A stretch of 48,998 nt of DNA from JAICTV01 sp035634055 (GCA_035634055.1 DASQDR010000078.1:1-48998); one strand, 5' to 3'. Shown: positions 19,028-26,482, counted from the stretch's first letter. Notes: generated from the letters alone by a model not told the origin. Numbers and translations are program-made.

Positions 19028-19132
19028 GGCAATTCTCCGGTCGGGGCGCGGCCGGCTGTCCGGGCCGCGCGCTTAGCTGTGCAGAAGGAAAAAGTCAAAA
19101 GGCGTTCGGCCCCGCCGGTGCCTGCTGACTTT

Positions 19133-19852
19133 TTACTTCGGCGAAATCCCTCTGTCCCTTTGCTCGTGCGCCGCCCAGAGGTCGGGGCGGCGCTGCTTGG
19201 TTCTAACCTTGCGCTGCTCCAGCCGCCACCGCGCAATCGCCGCGTGGTTGCCGCTGAGCAGCACGTCCGGCACCGCCATCCCGCGAAACTCGCGCGGGCG
19301 GGTGTACTGCGGGTGCTCGATCAGGCCGTCGGCGAACGTCTCGTCGGCGGCGCCGTCCTCGGCCCCCAGGGCGCCGGGCAGCAGCCGCACGACCGCGTCG
19401 ATGACGACCATGGCGGCCAGCTCGCCGCCGCTGAGCACGTAATCGCCGATCGACACTTCGGTCGGCGAAAGGCCCTCGACGATCCGCTCGTCGAAGCCCT
19501 CGTATCGCCCCGCGATCAGGAGGAGCCGATCCCGGGCGGCGAAGTCTTCCGCCATCCGCTGATCGAACCGCGCTCCCTGCGGGGTCAGCAGGACCCGGGT
19601 GGCCTTGCGTGGATCCTGCTTTTCGGCGGCCTCGACGGCGTCATAGACCGTCTGGCACATCATCACCATCCCGGGCCCGCCGCCGAACGGCTTATCATCG
19701 ACCGATTGGTGCGCGTCGTTCGCGAAGTCCCGGAAGTTGCTCAGCCTGTACTCGACCAGCCCTTTCTCCGCCGCCCGCTTGGGGATGCTCGTGCCCAGGA
19801 ACGGGCCGAACATCTCGGGGAACAGGGTCAGGATGTCGATCCGCAGGGCCAT
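19133..19852 (-). CDS. trmD: tRNA (guanine(37)-N1)-methyltransferase TrmD
   Basis: It methylates G37 next to the anticodon of tRNAs, using S-adenosylmethionine, and so prevents +1 frameshifting. It is 239 aa, the usual length. Diagnostic motifs are RIDILTLFPEMF at the start, KPFGGGPGMVMM, LLIAGRYEGFDERI and IGDYVLSGGELAAMV from the knotted SAM site, then IEHPQYTRPREFRGMAVPDVLLSGNHAAI. It lies between rpsP and rplS, but the rimM gene that normally precedes trmD is missing from this window. Confidence 0.97.
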   Translation of the reverse strand: MALRIDILTLFPEMFGPFLGTSIPKRAAEKGLVEYRLSNFRDFANDAHQSVDDKPFGGGPGMVMMCQTVYDAVEAAEKQDPRKATRVLLTPQGARFDQRMAEDFAARDRLLLIAGRYEGFDERIVEGLSPTEVSIGDYVLSGGELAAMVVIDAVVRLLPGALGAEDGAADETFADGLIEHPQYTRPREFRGMAVPDVLLSGNHAAIARWRLEQRKVRTKQRRPDLWAAHEQRDRGISPK

Positions 19853-19873
19853 AAGGGGTCAGTTGCCGGTCAC

Positions 19874-19932
19874 GAGTGGTCAGAGGAGAGGTCGCGCCGA
19901 CCCAACCGCTGGCCACTGGCCACTGACCACTC
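19874..19932. repeat. Inverted repeat GAGTGGTCAG/CTGACCACTC in the rpsP-trmD gap
   Basis: Perfect 10-base arms lie at 19874-19883 and 19923-19932, extended by further GGCCACT units (19911-19922). The sequence is of the same family as the outer arms of the 17453-17759 repeat. Confidence 0.7.
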
Positions 19933-19942
19933 GCCGCTGATC

Positions 19943-20278
19943 TTAGGCCGTCGCTTCGGCGGGCTTGTCGCCGGCCGGGGCGGCGGGGGCGGCCTTGGGC
20001 TTGCCCGGCTTGGGCAGCTTCAGGCCCTTGTGCTCCAGCCCGCTGCGCTTCAGCAGCGACGAGACCGTCCCGCTGGGGACGGCGCCGTGGTCCAGCCAGT
20101 AGCGGGCGCGATCGATGTTCAGCACGATCTGCTTGGCCTTGTCCTTCTCGATCGGGTCGTAGTGCCCGAGTTCCTCGATCACGCGCCCGTCGCGCGGCGA
20201 GCGCGACTCGATCGCGTTGACGCGGAAGAACGCGCGGTTCGAACGCCCCTGCCTGCTCATTCTCAGCTTAACTGACAT
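19943..20278 (-). CDS. rpsP: 30S ribosomal protein S16
   Basis: This small-subunit protein binds 16S rRNA during early assembly. It is 111 aa, with the typical start VKLRMSRQGRSNRAFFRVNAIESRSPRDGRVIEELGHYDP and the following ARYWLDHGAVPSGTV. The C-terminal third is an Ala/Pro/Lys tail (KPGKPKAAPAAPAGDKPAEATA) of the kind also seen on rplS. GGAG lies 7 bp before the ATG. It is the first gene of the series rpsP-trmD-rplS and has a good promoter at 20317-20344. Confidence 0.96.
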   Translation of the reverse strand: MSVKLRMSRQGRSNRAFFRVNAIESRSPRDGRVIEELGHYDPIEKDKAKQIVLNIDRARYWLDHGAVPSGTVSSLLKRSGLEHKGLKLPKPGKPKAAPAAPAGDKPAEATA

Positions 20279-20316
20279 TCTCGGTCTCCAAGATCATTAG
20301 CACGATGCGAATCGGG

Positions 20317-20344
20317 AAGTATATCAACCGCGCTTCCACTGACA
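20317..20344 (-). promoter_or_regulatory. Sigma70-type promoter of rpsP
   Basis: On the minus strand TTGTCA (20339-20344) and TATACT (20317-20322) are separated by 16 bp; each matches the consensus at five of six positions. The predicted start near 20310 gives a leader of about 30 nt carrying the rpsP ribosome site. Confidence 0.65.
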
Positions 20345-20532
20345 AGGGGCGGCAAGCCGTTGCCGGATGGGACGTTGTACGAAATCAGTCCCCAAAAGGA
20401 TCGGCACATCCTGCGCGGGAGGGGGAGCGAATGGTAGAGCACGGTGGTGGTTGCGCGCTCTGGGAGCCGTCGTGGGGACAATGACATCCGGGTCTTCGCT
20501 TCGCTCAGGCGCCGGCGTTTCTGGCTGTCGGG

Positions 20533-20776
20533 AATTGGGTTCGTTTTTGAACGCGTGGAGGAGGAATTGGGTTCGTTTTCGTGATTTCGGGGAGACGGAC
20601 GCGATCGAACTGGGGTGGAGCGAGCGGATTGGGTTCGTTTTGGCGGTTCGGGGTGAGTGGAAGCGCGACCCAGGGCGCGTGACGCGCAGGTAATTGGGTT
20701 CGTTTTGGTGATTTGGCGTCGCGCGGACCCGCACGCGAAGGATCGCACCCGTACCGGATGAAATTGGGTTCGTTTT
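20533..20776. repeat. Five direct repeats of ATTGGGTTCGTTTT
   Basis: Copies lie at 20533-20547, 20565-20579, 20627-20641, 20692-20706 and 20762-20776; four read AATTGGGTTCGTTTT and one GATTGGGTTCGTTTT. Start-to-start distances are 32, 62, 65 and 70 bp. The sequences between copies are unrelated in part, but several begin with similar bases (GGTGATTTGG, CGTGATTTCGG). Confidence 0.9.
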
Positions 20777-20896
20777 CTCGTTTGGGCATCGCTGCATTGC
20801 ATGGACTCCGCTCGCAGTTGTCCTTGCGCAAATTCCGCGCGTTCCGCTCCAGCCGCTCCGCGCGTGGTGTCGCGCCGGGGCGACCACTTTGGCACC

Positions 20897-21428
20897 CTAG
20901 CAACTGGAATCGACTTTGTCGGCGGAAATGCGACCTCGTTCGGCACCTTGGGCGAGGGTGGCGACTAGCTCTTCGTAATAGCGGCGCGGGACGGCTCGGC
21001 GGGTGCCGGCCTCGCCCGGGCGGATCCAGGGCTTGTTGGTGCCGTGGTAGTCGCTCCCGCCGGTGGGGATCAGCTCCAGGCGGTCCGCCAGGCGGGTCAG
21101 GGCGTGGACCTGGTCGGTGGTGTGGCTGCCGTGCAACGTCTCCAGCCCCTGCATCCCCTGCTCGGCCAGCTCGCGGATGATGGCCTCAAGTTGGGCGAAG
21201 CTCTGCCGGCGGAGCTGGTACGGGTGAGCGAGCGAGACGATGCCGCCGGCGGCTCGGACCAGCGGAATGACCTGGTGGGAGGCGAGCGGGTTGTTCTCGA
21301 CGTACGCCGCCCCGCCGCCGCCGAGGCAACCCCGCCTCGCGCGCCAGCCGCACCACCTCCGCCGGCCGCAGCGTGCCGTCCGATGCGGTGGAATGGGCGT
21401 GAAGGTCCACCTGCGGGACGAAGTCCAT
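20897..21428 (-). pseudogene. PHP-domain phosphoesterase gene with internal deletion
   Basis: The first part reads MDFVPQVDLHAHSTASDGTL then EVVRLAREAGL, the normal start of a PHP phosphoesterase of the TrpH/YciV type. Directly after that the frame changes. The following frame reads GAAYVENNPL, then VRAAGGIVSLAHPYQ, GLETLHGSHT and IPTGGSDYHGTN, which is the normal C-terminal third. The middle of the family, with the LTDHDT-like and central metal-binding segments, about 120-140 residues, is absent. The join is near 21330. The result is frame-shifted and lacks metal ligands, so it should be non-functional. Alternatively, the assembly lost a segment here. Confidence 0.75.
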
Positions 21429-21474
21429 CGCTCAGTAGTACGTTTTCGCGGCGGGCGGGATCAAAGGAAGAGTG

Positions 21475-21567
21475 AGCCACGAATGGCACGAATGGACACG
21501 AATGAAGACAACAAGAATGGCACGCTTCTCCTCCTCTGATTCGTGTTCATTCGTGCCATTCGTGGCT
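21475..21567. repeat. Inverted repeat of CCACGAATGGCACGAATG type
   Basis: The 29-base left arm (21475-21503, AGCCACGAATGGCACGAATG...) pairs with 21539-21567 (...CATTCGTGCCATTCGTGGCT) with one difference. The loop is 35 bases. A run of seven T follows the right arm at 21571-21577. The arms are themselves made of CACGAATG units. A second, more diverged member is at 35725-35823. Confidence 0.85.
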
Positions 21568-21614
21568 GTCTTTTTTTGTCTGTAGCACCTGCGGCCGCTG
21601 GCGGTGGCGGCGCG

Positions 21615-22877
21615 TCAGGGCGCGTCGGATCGGCCGATGATCAGGGCGCTGTTCTTGCTGCCGAAGGCGATGCAGTTGCACAGGGCGCGATCGAAGTGCG
21701 CGGGGCGGGCGGCGTGGGGGACGTAGTCGAGGTCGCACTCCGGGTCGGGGGCGTCGAGGTTGATCGTCGGGTGGACGTGGCCGGCGCGCATCGACAGCAC
21801 CGTCGCCGCCACGCCGGCGGCGCCGCAAGCGCCCTGCGGGTGGCCGATCATCGACTTGGTGCTGCTGATCGGGATGCGCCGCGCGTGGGCGGCGAAGCAC
21901 TTCTTCAGCGCCAGCGTCTCCATGCGGTCGTTGAGCGGGGTGCTGGTGCCGTGAACGTTCACGTAGCCGATCTCCTCCTTGGCCGCCCCCGCGTCGCGCA
22001 GCGCCAGCTCCATGGCGCGCACCGGCTCGACGACGTCGGGCGCGATCTGCACGCGGTGGAAGGCGTCGCACGTCGAGGCGTACCCGCAGATCTCCGCCAG
22101 CGGCGTCGCGCCGCGCGCCAGCGCGTGGTCGAGGTCTTCCAGCACGAACATCCACGCTCCCTCGCCGAGCACGAACCCGTCGCGGTCGGCGCTGAACGGC
22201 CGCGACGCTTGCGCGGGATCGTCCCACGCGCGGGTGGAGACGACCTTCATCCGCTCGAAGCCGGCCAGGATGCCGGGCGTGATGGTCGCGTCCGCCCCGC
22301 CGGCCACGATCGCCGGCACCACCCCGCCGCGGATCATCATGGTGGCGTAGCCGATGGCGTCGGTGCTGCTGGTGCAGCCGGTGGTGATCACGTGCGACGG
22401 CCCGCGCAGGCGCAGGGCGATCGACAGCTCGCTGGACAAGTTTCCGTGCGTGCCGGCGGTGATGGAGAAGAGGGAGGATCGCCCTTCCTCGAAGTAGCGC
22501 TTGTACTGCTCCTCGACGAACGACATCCCCCCGCCGCCGGTGCCGAGCAGGACGCCGACGTCGCGCTGGCGCTCGATGTCGTCCGGGTCGAAGCGCAGGT
22601 CGGCCATCTCCAGCGCCTCGCGCGAGGCGGCGACGGCCATCGGGATCATCCGCGGCACCCGGCGGACCTCGACCGGGTCCATCGCGGCGGCGGGATCGAA
22701 GTTTCGGACCTGCGCAACGGCGCGCGTGCGCAGGTTGCCGGTGTCGACGCCCTGCGGCGCGGCGACGCCGCTGACGCCGCGCAGGCAGGCGGCGGCGAAG
22801 TTCTCCGCGCCGATGCCGTTGGGGCTGACCACGCCGATGCCGGTGATGACGACGCGTTTCCGCTGAAGTGAGGACAA
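21615..22877 (-). CDS. fabF: Beta-ketoacyl-[acyl-carrier-protein] synthase II-like
   Basis: This condensing enzyme of fatty acid elongation is 420 aa. It opens with RVVITGIGVVSPNGIG. The active-site Cys is in TTGCTSSTDAIGYA (about 168), and the two His are in VNVHGTSTPLND and TKSMIGHPQGACGA, so the Cys-His-His triad is complete. The start codon is TTG, with GGAG 6 bp upstream. A neighbouring acyl carrier protein is not seen, so a role in a specialised lipid or polyketide path cannot be excluded. It follows comB on the same strand with a 95-bp gap. Confidence 0.9.
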   Translation of the reverse strand: MSSLQRKRVVITGIGVVSPNGIGAENFAAACLRGVSGVAAPQGVDTGNLRTRAVAQVRNFDPAAAMDPVEVRRVPRMIPMAVAASREALEMADLRFDPDDIERQRDVGVLLGTGGGGMSFVEEQYKRYFEEGRSSLFSITAGTHGNLSSELSIALRLRGPSHVITTGCTSSTDAIGYATMMIRGGVVPAIVAGGADATITPGILAGFERMKVVSTRAWDDPAQASRPFSADRDGFVLGEGAWMFVLEDLDHALARGATPLAEICGYASTCDAFHRVQIAPDVVEPVRAMELALRDAGAAKEEIGYVNVHGTSTPLNDRMETLALKKCFAAHARRIPISSTKSMIGHPQGACGAAGVAATVLSMRAGHVHPTINLDAPDPECDLDYVPHAARPAHFDRALCNCIAFGSKNSALIIGRSDAP

Positions 22878-22972
22878 ATATCGCTCCGACCCCCAATTCT
22901 AGGCGGCGGCGGCGGCGGGCAGAACTGGGATTCCATCTTTCCGCCGCGCGGCGCGGAGCGGATGCAATCGAC

Positions 22973-23782
22973 CTATTCCACGCGGCGGACCGTGAGCGGC
23001 TCGCCGGCGGCGCGGCCGACGGTGTCGAGGGCGTCGAGGCGGGCGGCGAAGTTGATGTCGGCATCGAGCCCGGCCGCGATGATGTTGCGGCCGCCGGCGG
23101 TGTCGCGGAAGACCGAGCGGAGGTCGTGCCGCGCGCTGTCGAAGGCGCGCTCCGCCAGCCGGGCGGCGTCGCTTGCCGGCGCGACCGGGCCGAGGGTGCG
23201 CAGGGCGTCGATCACCGCGCCGGCGCCGATGGCGTCCTCCATCGCGACCTGATCGTTCGTGCCGGCGCACAAGAGCGTGATGTCGCGGCCGGTCCGGGCC
23301 AGCGCGCGTGCGGCGGCGGCGGCGTTGACGACCGCGGCGGTGAAGACGAAGTCCGCCGACCGCGCCGCCAGCAGCGCGCGCGTGCCGTTGGTCGTGCACA
23401 TGAAGACGGTTGCGCCGCGGTGCGGCGCGGCGTCGAACGCACCGGGACTGTTCCCCAGATCAAACCCCGGCGGCGCGAGGCACGCCTGCTCGCCGACGAG
23501 CAGGCGCGTGGCGGAGCGTCGGTCGGCGGCATCGCGATTGGCACCTGCGGTGACGGCGGCGGCGGCATCGCACTCGGCATCGGCGGTGACGGCGGCGGAG
23601 GCATCGGCGGCAGCGCGGGCGGAGGCGAGATCGCCGAAGAGCCGGATCTCGCTCACCCCCGCCGCCAGCGCGGCCGCCATCGTCGTCGTCGCGCGCAGCA
23701 CGTCGAACACGGCGACGGCGCGGCCGGCGAGGTGGGCGTCGGGGCGGAGGTCGCGCGGCAGCAGGACGACGTCGACGTTCAT
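22973..23782 (-). CDS. comB: 2-phosphosulfolactate phosphatase (ComB family)
   Basis: This is a 269-aa member of the ComB family, which hydrolyses 2-phosphosulfolactate in coenzyme M synthesis in methanogens and is found in many bacteria with unclear roles. Family features are AVFDVLRATTTMAAALAAG near the N-terminus, the central MCTTNGTRALLAA, and LLCAGTND with EDAIGAGAVI. Residues about 60-90 form an Ala/Asp-rich insertion (ASAAVTADAEC... ANRDAADRR) encoded by imperfect GGTGACGGCGGCGG repeats, absent from usual family members as far as I recall. It begins 10 bp after the stop of the DUF486 gene, so both are probably co-transcribed. Confidence 0.85.
   Translation of the reverse strand: MNVDVVLLPRDLRPDAHLAGRAVAVFDVLRATTTMAAALAAGVSEIRLFGDLASARAAADASAAVTADAECDAAAAVTAGANRDAADRRSATRLLVGEQACLAPPGFDLGNSPGAFDAAPHRGATVFMCTTNGTRALLAARSADFVFTAAVVNAAAAARALARTGRDITLLCAGTNDQVAMEDAIGAGAVIDALRTLGPVAPASDAARLAERAFDSARHDLRSVFRDTAGGRNIIAAGLDADINFAARLDALDTVGRAAGEPLTVRRVE
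23547..23606 (-). repeat. Imperfect 36-bp direct repeat inside comB
   Basis: GCGGTGACGGCGGCGG occurs at 23547 and again at 23583, each followed by a GGCATCG stretch. The unit is a multiple of three bases and encodes part of the Ala/Asp-rich insertion. Confidence 0.75.
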
Positions 23783-23792
23783 CCGCGCGAGA

Positions 23793-24227
23793 CTAGTGCG
23801 TCTCATCCGCGCGGGCAACCGCCGCCAGCGATGATGACGCTGACGCTGACGACGCCGCCGACGGCGACGCAGCCGCAGCCGGCTGCTTCCCGCGTCCGCC
23901 GAAGTCGTGGAAGACGAAGAAGACCGCCAGGAGGATGAACCCGAAGCCGACCAGGTAGTTCCACTTCATCTGCTCCTTCAGGTACAGCACGGAGAAGACG
24001 GCAAAGACCACCAGCGTGATCACTTCCTGCATCACCTTCAGTTGCGGCGCGGTGAACGTCCCGTGGCCGATGCGGTTGGCGGGGACCATGAAGCAGTATT
24101 CCAGGAACGCGATGCCCCAGCTCGCGACGATGGTCAGCGCCAGCGGCGCGGTCTTGTGCTTGAGGTGGCCGTACCAGGCGAAGGTCATGAAGACGTTGGA
24201 GATCAGCAACAGCACGATCGTGAGCAT
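23793..24227 (-). CDS. DUF486/DMT-family small membrane protein
   Basis: This 144-aa protein has four predicted membrane helices (TIVLLLISNVFMTFAWYG; ALTIVASWGIAFLEYCFMV; VITLVVFAVFSVLYL; VGFGFILLAVFFVFH) and the conserved FMTFAWYGHLK and VPANRIG segments of the DUF486 group, related to small multidrug-resistance-like transporters. Its substrate is unknown. The C-terminal 35 residues are Ala/Ser-rich (AAAASPSAASSASASSS) and extra to the family. It is upstream of comB on the same strand with 10 bp between. Confidence 0.85.
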   Translation of the reverse strand: MLTIVLLLISNVFMTFAWYGHLKHKTAPLALTIVASWGIAFLEYCFMVPANRIGHGTFTAPQLKVMQEVITLVVFAVFSVLYLKEQMKWNYLVGFGFILLAVFFVFHDFGGRGKQPAAAASPSAASSASASSSLAAVARADETH

Positions 24228-24530
24228 GATGAAGGTTCATCGGCCAGACGCGTCAGCGCCCTAAAACACGGATCGGGAACGGTGGCCGCGTTCGTAGGGG
24301 CGAGACTTGTCTTGCCCTCTTCGGCGGCGAAAGCGCGCGACACAAGTGTCGCCCCTACAGCTCTTCGGCAGCAAAGCGGGCGACACAAGTGTCGCCCCTA
24401 CAGTCGACGCGCGGCGCGTTTTCGCGATCCGTACAACAGGCCGCGGGTCGGCCGTCGGGATCGGAGCCATTGTGGAGGCGCGCTGCGGGCCGGCCGTCGG
24501 CATCGGCGCCGTCGCAAAGGCACGCGGCCG
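24228..24530. other. Gap of 303 bp made mostly of repeats
   Basis: No gene is supported. The right part (24440-24530) has two loose copies of GGCCGTCGGGATCGG/GGCCGTCGGCATCGG, about 50 bp apart. The left part is the 24294-24403 repeat. Any promoter of the DUF486-comB pair should be here, but no clear one was seen. Confidence 0.6.
24294..24403. repeat. GTAGGGGCGAC-type element: tandem 43/44-bp pair plus inverted copy
   Basis: Two tandem units, 24317-24360 and 24361-24403, both start CTCTTCGGC and end GACACAAGTGTCGCCCCTAC plus AG. An inverted, diverged copy (GTAGGGGCGAGACTTGTC...) precedes them at 24294. Each unit contains the palindrome GGCGACAC-AA-GTGTCGCC or a close form. Confidence 0.85.
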
Positions 24531-25364
24531 CTACGCGTCGTCTTGATCCGCATCGACGAATTCCGTCGGATCGGCTGGCGCGTCCGCCGGATCGGCTGGC
24601 GCGTCCGCCGGCTCGGGCGGCGCGTCGGACGACGCCGGTGCTCGCCGCTGTCGCATCGCCTCGGCCAATAAGATGCTGCCGGCGTGCGACATGGACAGGC
24701 TGGCCCCGCCGATCGTCGGGATGGTGACGAAGCGGTCGCAGATCGATCGCACCGCGCCGCTGAGCCCGCGCTTCTCGCCGCCGATGGCGACGATGCTCGG
24801 CCCGGCCAGGCGGGCGTCGTACATCGTCCGCCGGGCGCCGGCGATGCACCCGTAGAGCCGCAGGCCACGGCGCTGGAGGCGCTTGAGCGGCTCGACGTCC
24901 TCGATCTGCACCAGCGGCAGCCTCTCGTAGGCGCCGCTGGACGGCCGCGACACCTCGGCGGCGTCGAAGTCCCACAAGTGCTTCTTGATCAGCACCGCAT
25001 GGCAGCCGACGGCCTCGGCGGTGCGGAGGGTGAACCCGAGGTTGCGCGCGTCGTCGACGCCCTCGAGCAACAGCAGCAGCGGCGGCTCGCGCAGGGCGTC
25101 CAGGAGGCGCGTCAGCTCCTCCGGCGGCGTGCGCGGCTTCTCCGACACCACCGCCAGCACCCCGCCGTGCGTCGCGCCGTGCGCCATCGAGTCCAGCTCG
25201 CGCGCGTCCACCCGGCGGACGGGAACGCCCATCGACTCGGCGGCGTCGAGCACGTCCTGGACCTTCTCGGCGTGCGCGTCGTGGCGGACCAGGATGACCT
25301 GGAACCGCCGCTGCCGCGCGCGCAGCGCCGCCAGCACGGATTGGCGTCCTTCCAAGTGTTCCAC
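24531..25364 (-). CDS. SpoU-family rRNA/tRNA 2'-O-ribose methyltransferase (RlmB-like)
   Basis: This 277-aa SAM-dependent RNA methyltransferase has a substrate-binding N-domain (MEHLEGRQSVLAALRARQRR), then the three SpoU motifs: LLLEGVDDARNLGFTLRTAEAVG, IVAIGGEKRGLS and IPTIGGASLSMSHAGSILLAEAM. Motif 3 has SMSHA where NVS.A is common. The C-terminal 35 residues repeat PADAPADP-like units, encoded by 21-bp DNA repeats near 24560-24620, and are likely disordered. It is divergent from dps. The family is firm, but the target nucleotide is not known from sequence. Confidence 0.88.
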   Translation of the reverse strand: MEHLEGRQSVLAALRARQRRFQVILVRHDAHAEKVQDVLDAAESMGVPVRRVDARELDSMAHGATHGGVLAVVSEKPRTPPEELTRLLDALREPPLLLLLEGVDDARNLGFTLRTAEAVGCHAVLIKKHLWDFDAAEVSRPSSGAYERLPLVQIEDVEPLKRLQRRGLRLYGCIAGARRTMYDARLAGPSIVAIGGEKRGLSGAVRSICDRFVTIPTIGGASLSMSHAGSILLAEAMRQRRAPASSDAPPEPADAPADPADAPADPTEFVDADQDDA

Positions 25365-25459
25365 GGCGGGTGAGTCTATTCGGCGGCACCGGACTTTTCG
25401 CCGTGACTTCCGATGCCGCGCGCGCTAGCTTTGTCTAGCCCGCTGGGATCGTCCTCCCG

Positions 25460-25477
25460 GGCGGGCCCTAACCCGCC
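25460..25477 (+). promoter_or_regulatory. Stem-loop just upstream of the dps ribosome site
   Basis: GGCGGG-CCCTAA-CCCGCC is a perfect 6-bp stem, ending 2 bp before AAAGGA. A second small inverted repeat, GCTAG-CTTTGT-CTAGC, lies at 25424-25439. Either could act in control of the gene; no promoter was found. Confidence 0.4.
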
Positions 25478-25489
25478 GAAAGGAATCCC

Positions 25490-26158
25490 ATGAAACGCGC
25501 AACCGACCGCATGGCCGCCAGCTCATCCAAATCCCGCGCCGCCAACGGCCGCGATGGCGGCGGCACCGCCGGCAACTCAAACGAGGCCCAGCCGCTGATG
25601 AACCAGCGCGGGCGCGAGATTCAGCCGATGGGCAAGATTGTCCGCCGGCCGATCGGGCTCGACGAGAAGGTCTGCGCTCGCAGCGTCGAGCGCCTCAACC
25701 AGTTGCTGGCCGACACCATCACGCTGCGCGACCTCTACAAGAAGCACCACTGGCAGGTGTCGGGGCACACCTTCTACCAGTTGCACCTGCTGTTCGATAA
25801 GCACGCCGAGGAGCAGGACGGCCTGGTGGACGAGTTGGCCGAGCGGATCCAGAGCCTGGGCGGGGTTTCGGTGGCGATGGCGCACGACGTGGCGGAGATG
25901 ACCCGCATCGAGCGCCCCCCGAAGGGCCGCGAGGAGGTGCCGGTGCAGATCTCCCGCCTGCTGGCGGCACACGAGCTCATCTGCACCGACGCCCGAAGCG
26001 CCGCCCGCGAGGCGGCCGATAATGGGGACGACGGCACCAACGATATGTTGGTCAGCGACGTGGTTCGCACCAACGAGCTCCAGGCGTGGTTTGTCTCTGA
26101 ACATGTCGTCGATACGCCGCTCGTGCGGGCGGACGAGTTGGCGTCGGAAGACCGCTGA
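25490..26158 (+). CDS. dps: Dps/ferritin-like DNA-protection protein
   Basis: This 222-aa starvation and oxidative-stress protein oxidises and stores iron and may bind DNA. The core starts near residue 45. The ferroxidase region is complete: LYKKHHWQVSGHTFYQLHLLFDKHAEEQDGLVDELAERI, with His, Asp and Glu in the Dps pattern. The N-terminal 45 residues (MKRATDRMAASSSKSRAANG...) are basic and disordered-looking, longer than usual, and could bind DNA. AAAGGA lies about 5 bp before the ATG. It is followed after 87 bp by a small gene with its own ribosome site. Confidence 0.92.
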   Translation: MKRATDRMAASSSKSRAANGRDGGGTAGNSNEAQPLMNQRGREIQPMGKIVRRPIGLDEKVCARSVERLNQLLADTITLRDLYKKHHWQVSGHTFYQLHLLFDKHAEEQDGLVDELAERIQSLGGVSVAMAHDVAEMTRIERPPKGREEVPVQISRLLAAHELICTDARSAAREAADNGDDGTNDMLVSDVVRTNELQAWFVSEHVVDTPLVRADELASEDR

Positions 26159-26245
26159 TCGCCGCCCGAGCGGCCCTTCGGCGGCGGGCGGCACGGGTGT
26201 TGCACTGCGGCACCCTCCGCTTTCGGAACTGAAGGAGCCGAGGAA

Positions 26246-26482
26246 ATGAGATCCAACGCATCGAAACCCGCCGACGAGTCGGACCAGCGACGCCAATTTG
26301 AAGCCTCCAACCCCCAGCAATCCCAGCAGGGCGGGCGAATGCAGTCCCAGCCGGTGCAGGCGCAGGGCCATCACGCCGGCGAGGGTGAGGACGACGGCTA
26401 CGAGGTCCCCGTCCAGCAGCACCTTGAAAAGCCCCGCCGCTACCCGCGCAAAAAGCCGGCGGACCGTAACGGCACCCACTAG
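26246..26482 (+). CDS. Small hydrophilic protein downstream of dps
   Basis: This 78-aa protein has no recognised family. It is rich in Gln, Asp, Glu and Arg (QRRQFEASNPQQSQQGGRMQ, HHAGEGEDDGYEVPVQQHLEKPRRYPRKK) with no membrane segment or signal peptide, so it is probably disordered and cytoplasmic. AAGGAG lies 8 bp before the ATG, which supports a real gene. Its place after dps suggests a stress-related role, but this is inference only. Confidence 0.6.
   Translation: MRSNASKPADESDQRRQFEASNPQQSQQGGRMQSQPVQAQGHHAGEGEDDGYEVPVQQHLEKPRRYPRKKPADRNGTH

Larger units (their letters stand above)
20279..20896. other. Gap of 618 bp upstream of rpsP
   Basis: It holds the rpsP promoter near its left end and five copies of a direct repeat (20533-20776). 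No coding frame is credible: all frames here give low-complexity text that changes between repeats. The adjoining gene to the right is a PHP-domain pseudogene. Confidence 0.7.

Noticed and set aside
20533..20776. Possible CRISPR array
   Set aside because: The repeat is only 14-15 bp, spacing runs from 32 to 70 bp, and no cas genes are nearby.
20300..20946. Minus-strand frames with repeated KTNPI/NEPN words
   Set aside because: The words come from translating the ATTGGGTTCGTTTT repeat and shift between frames, so they are not a protein.
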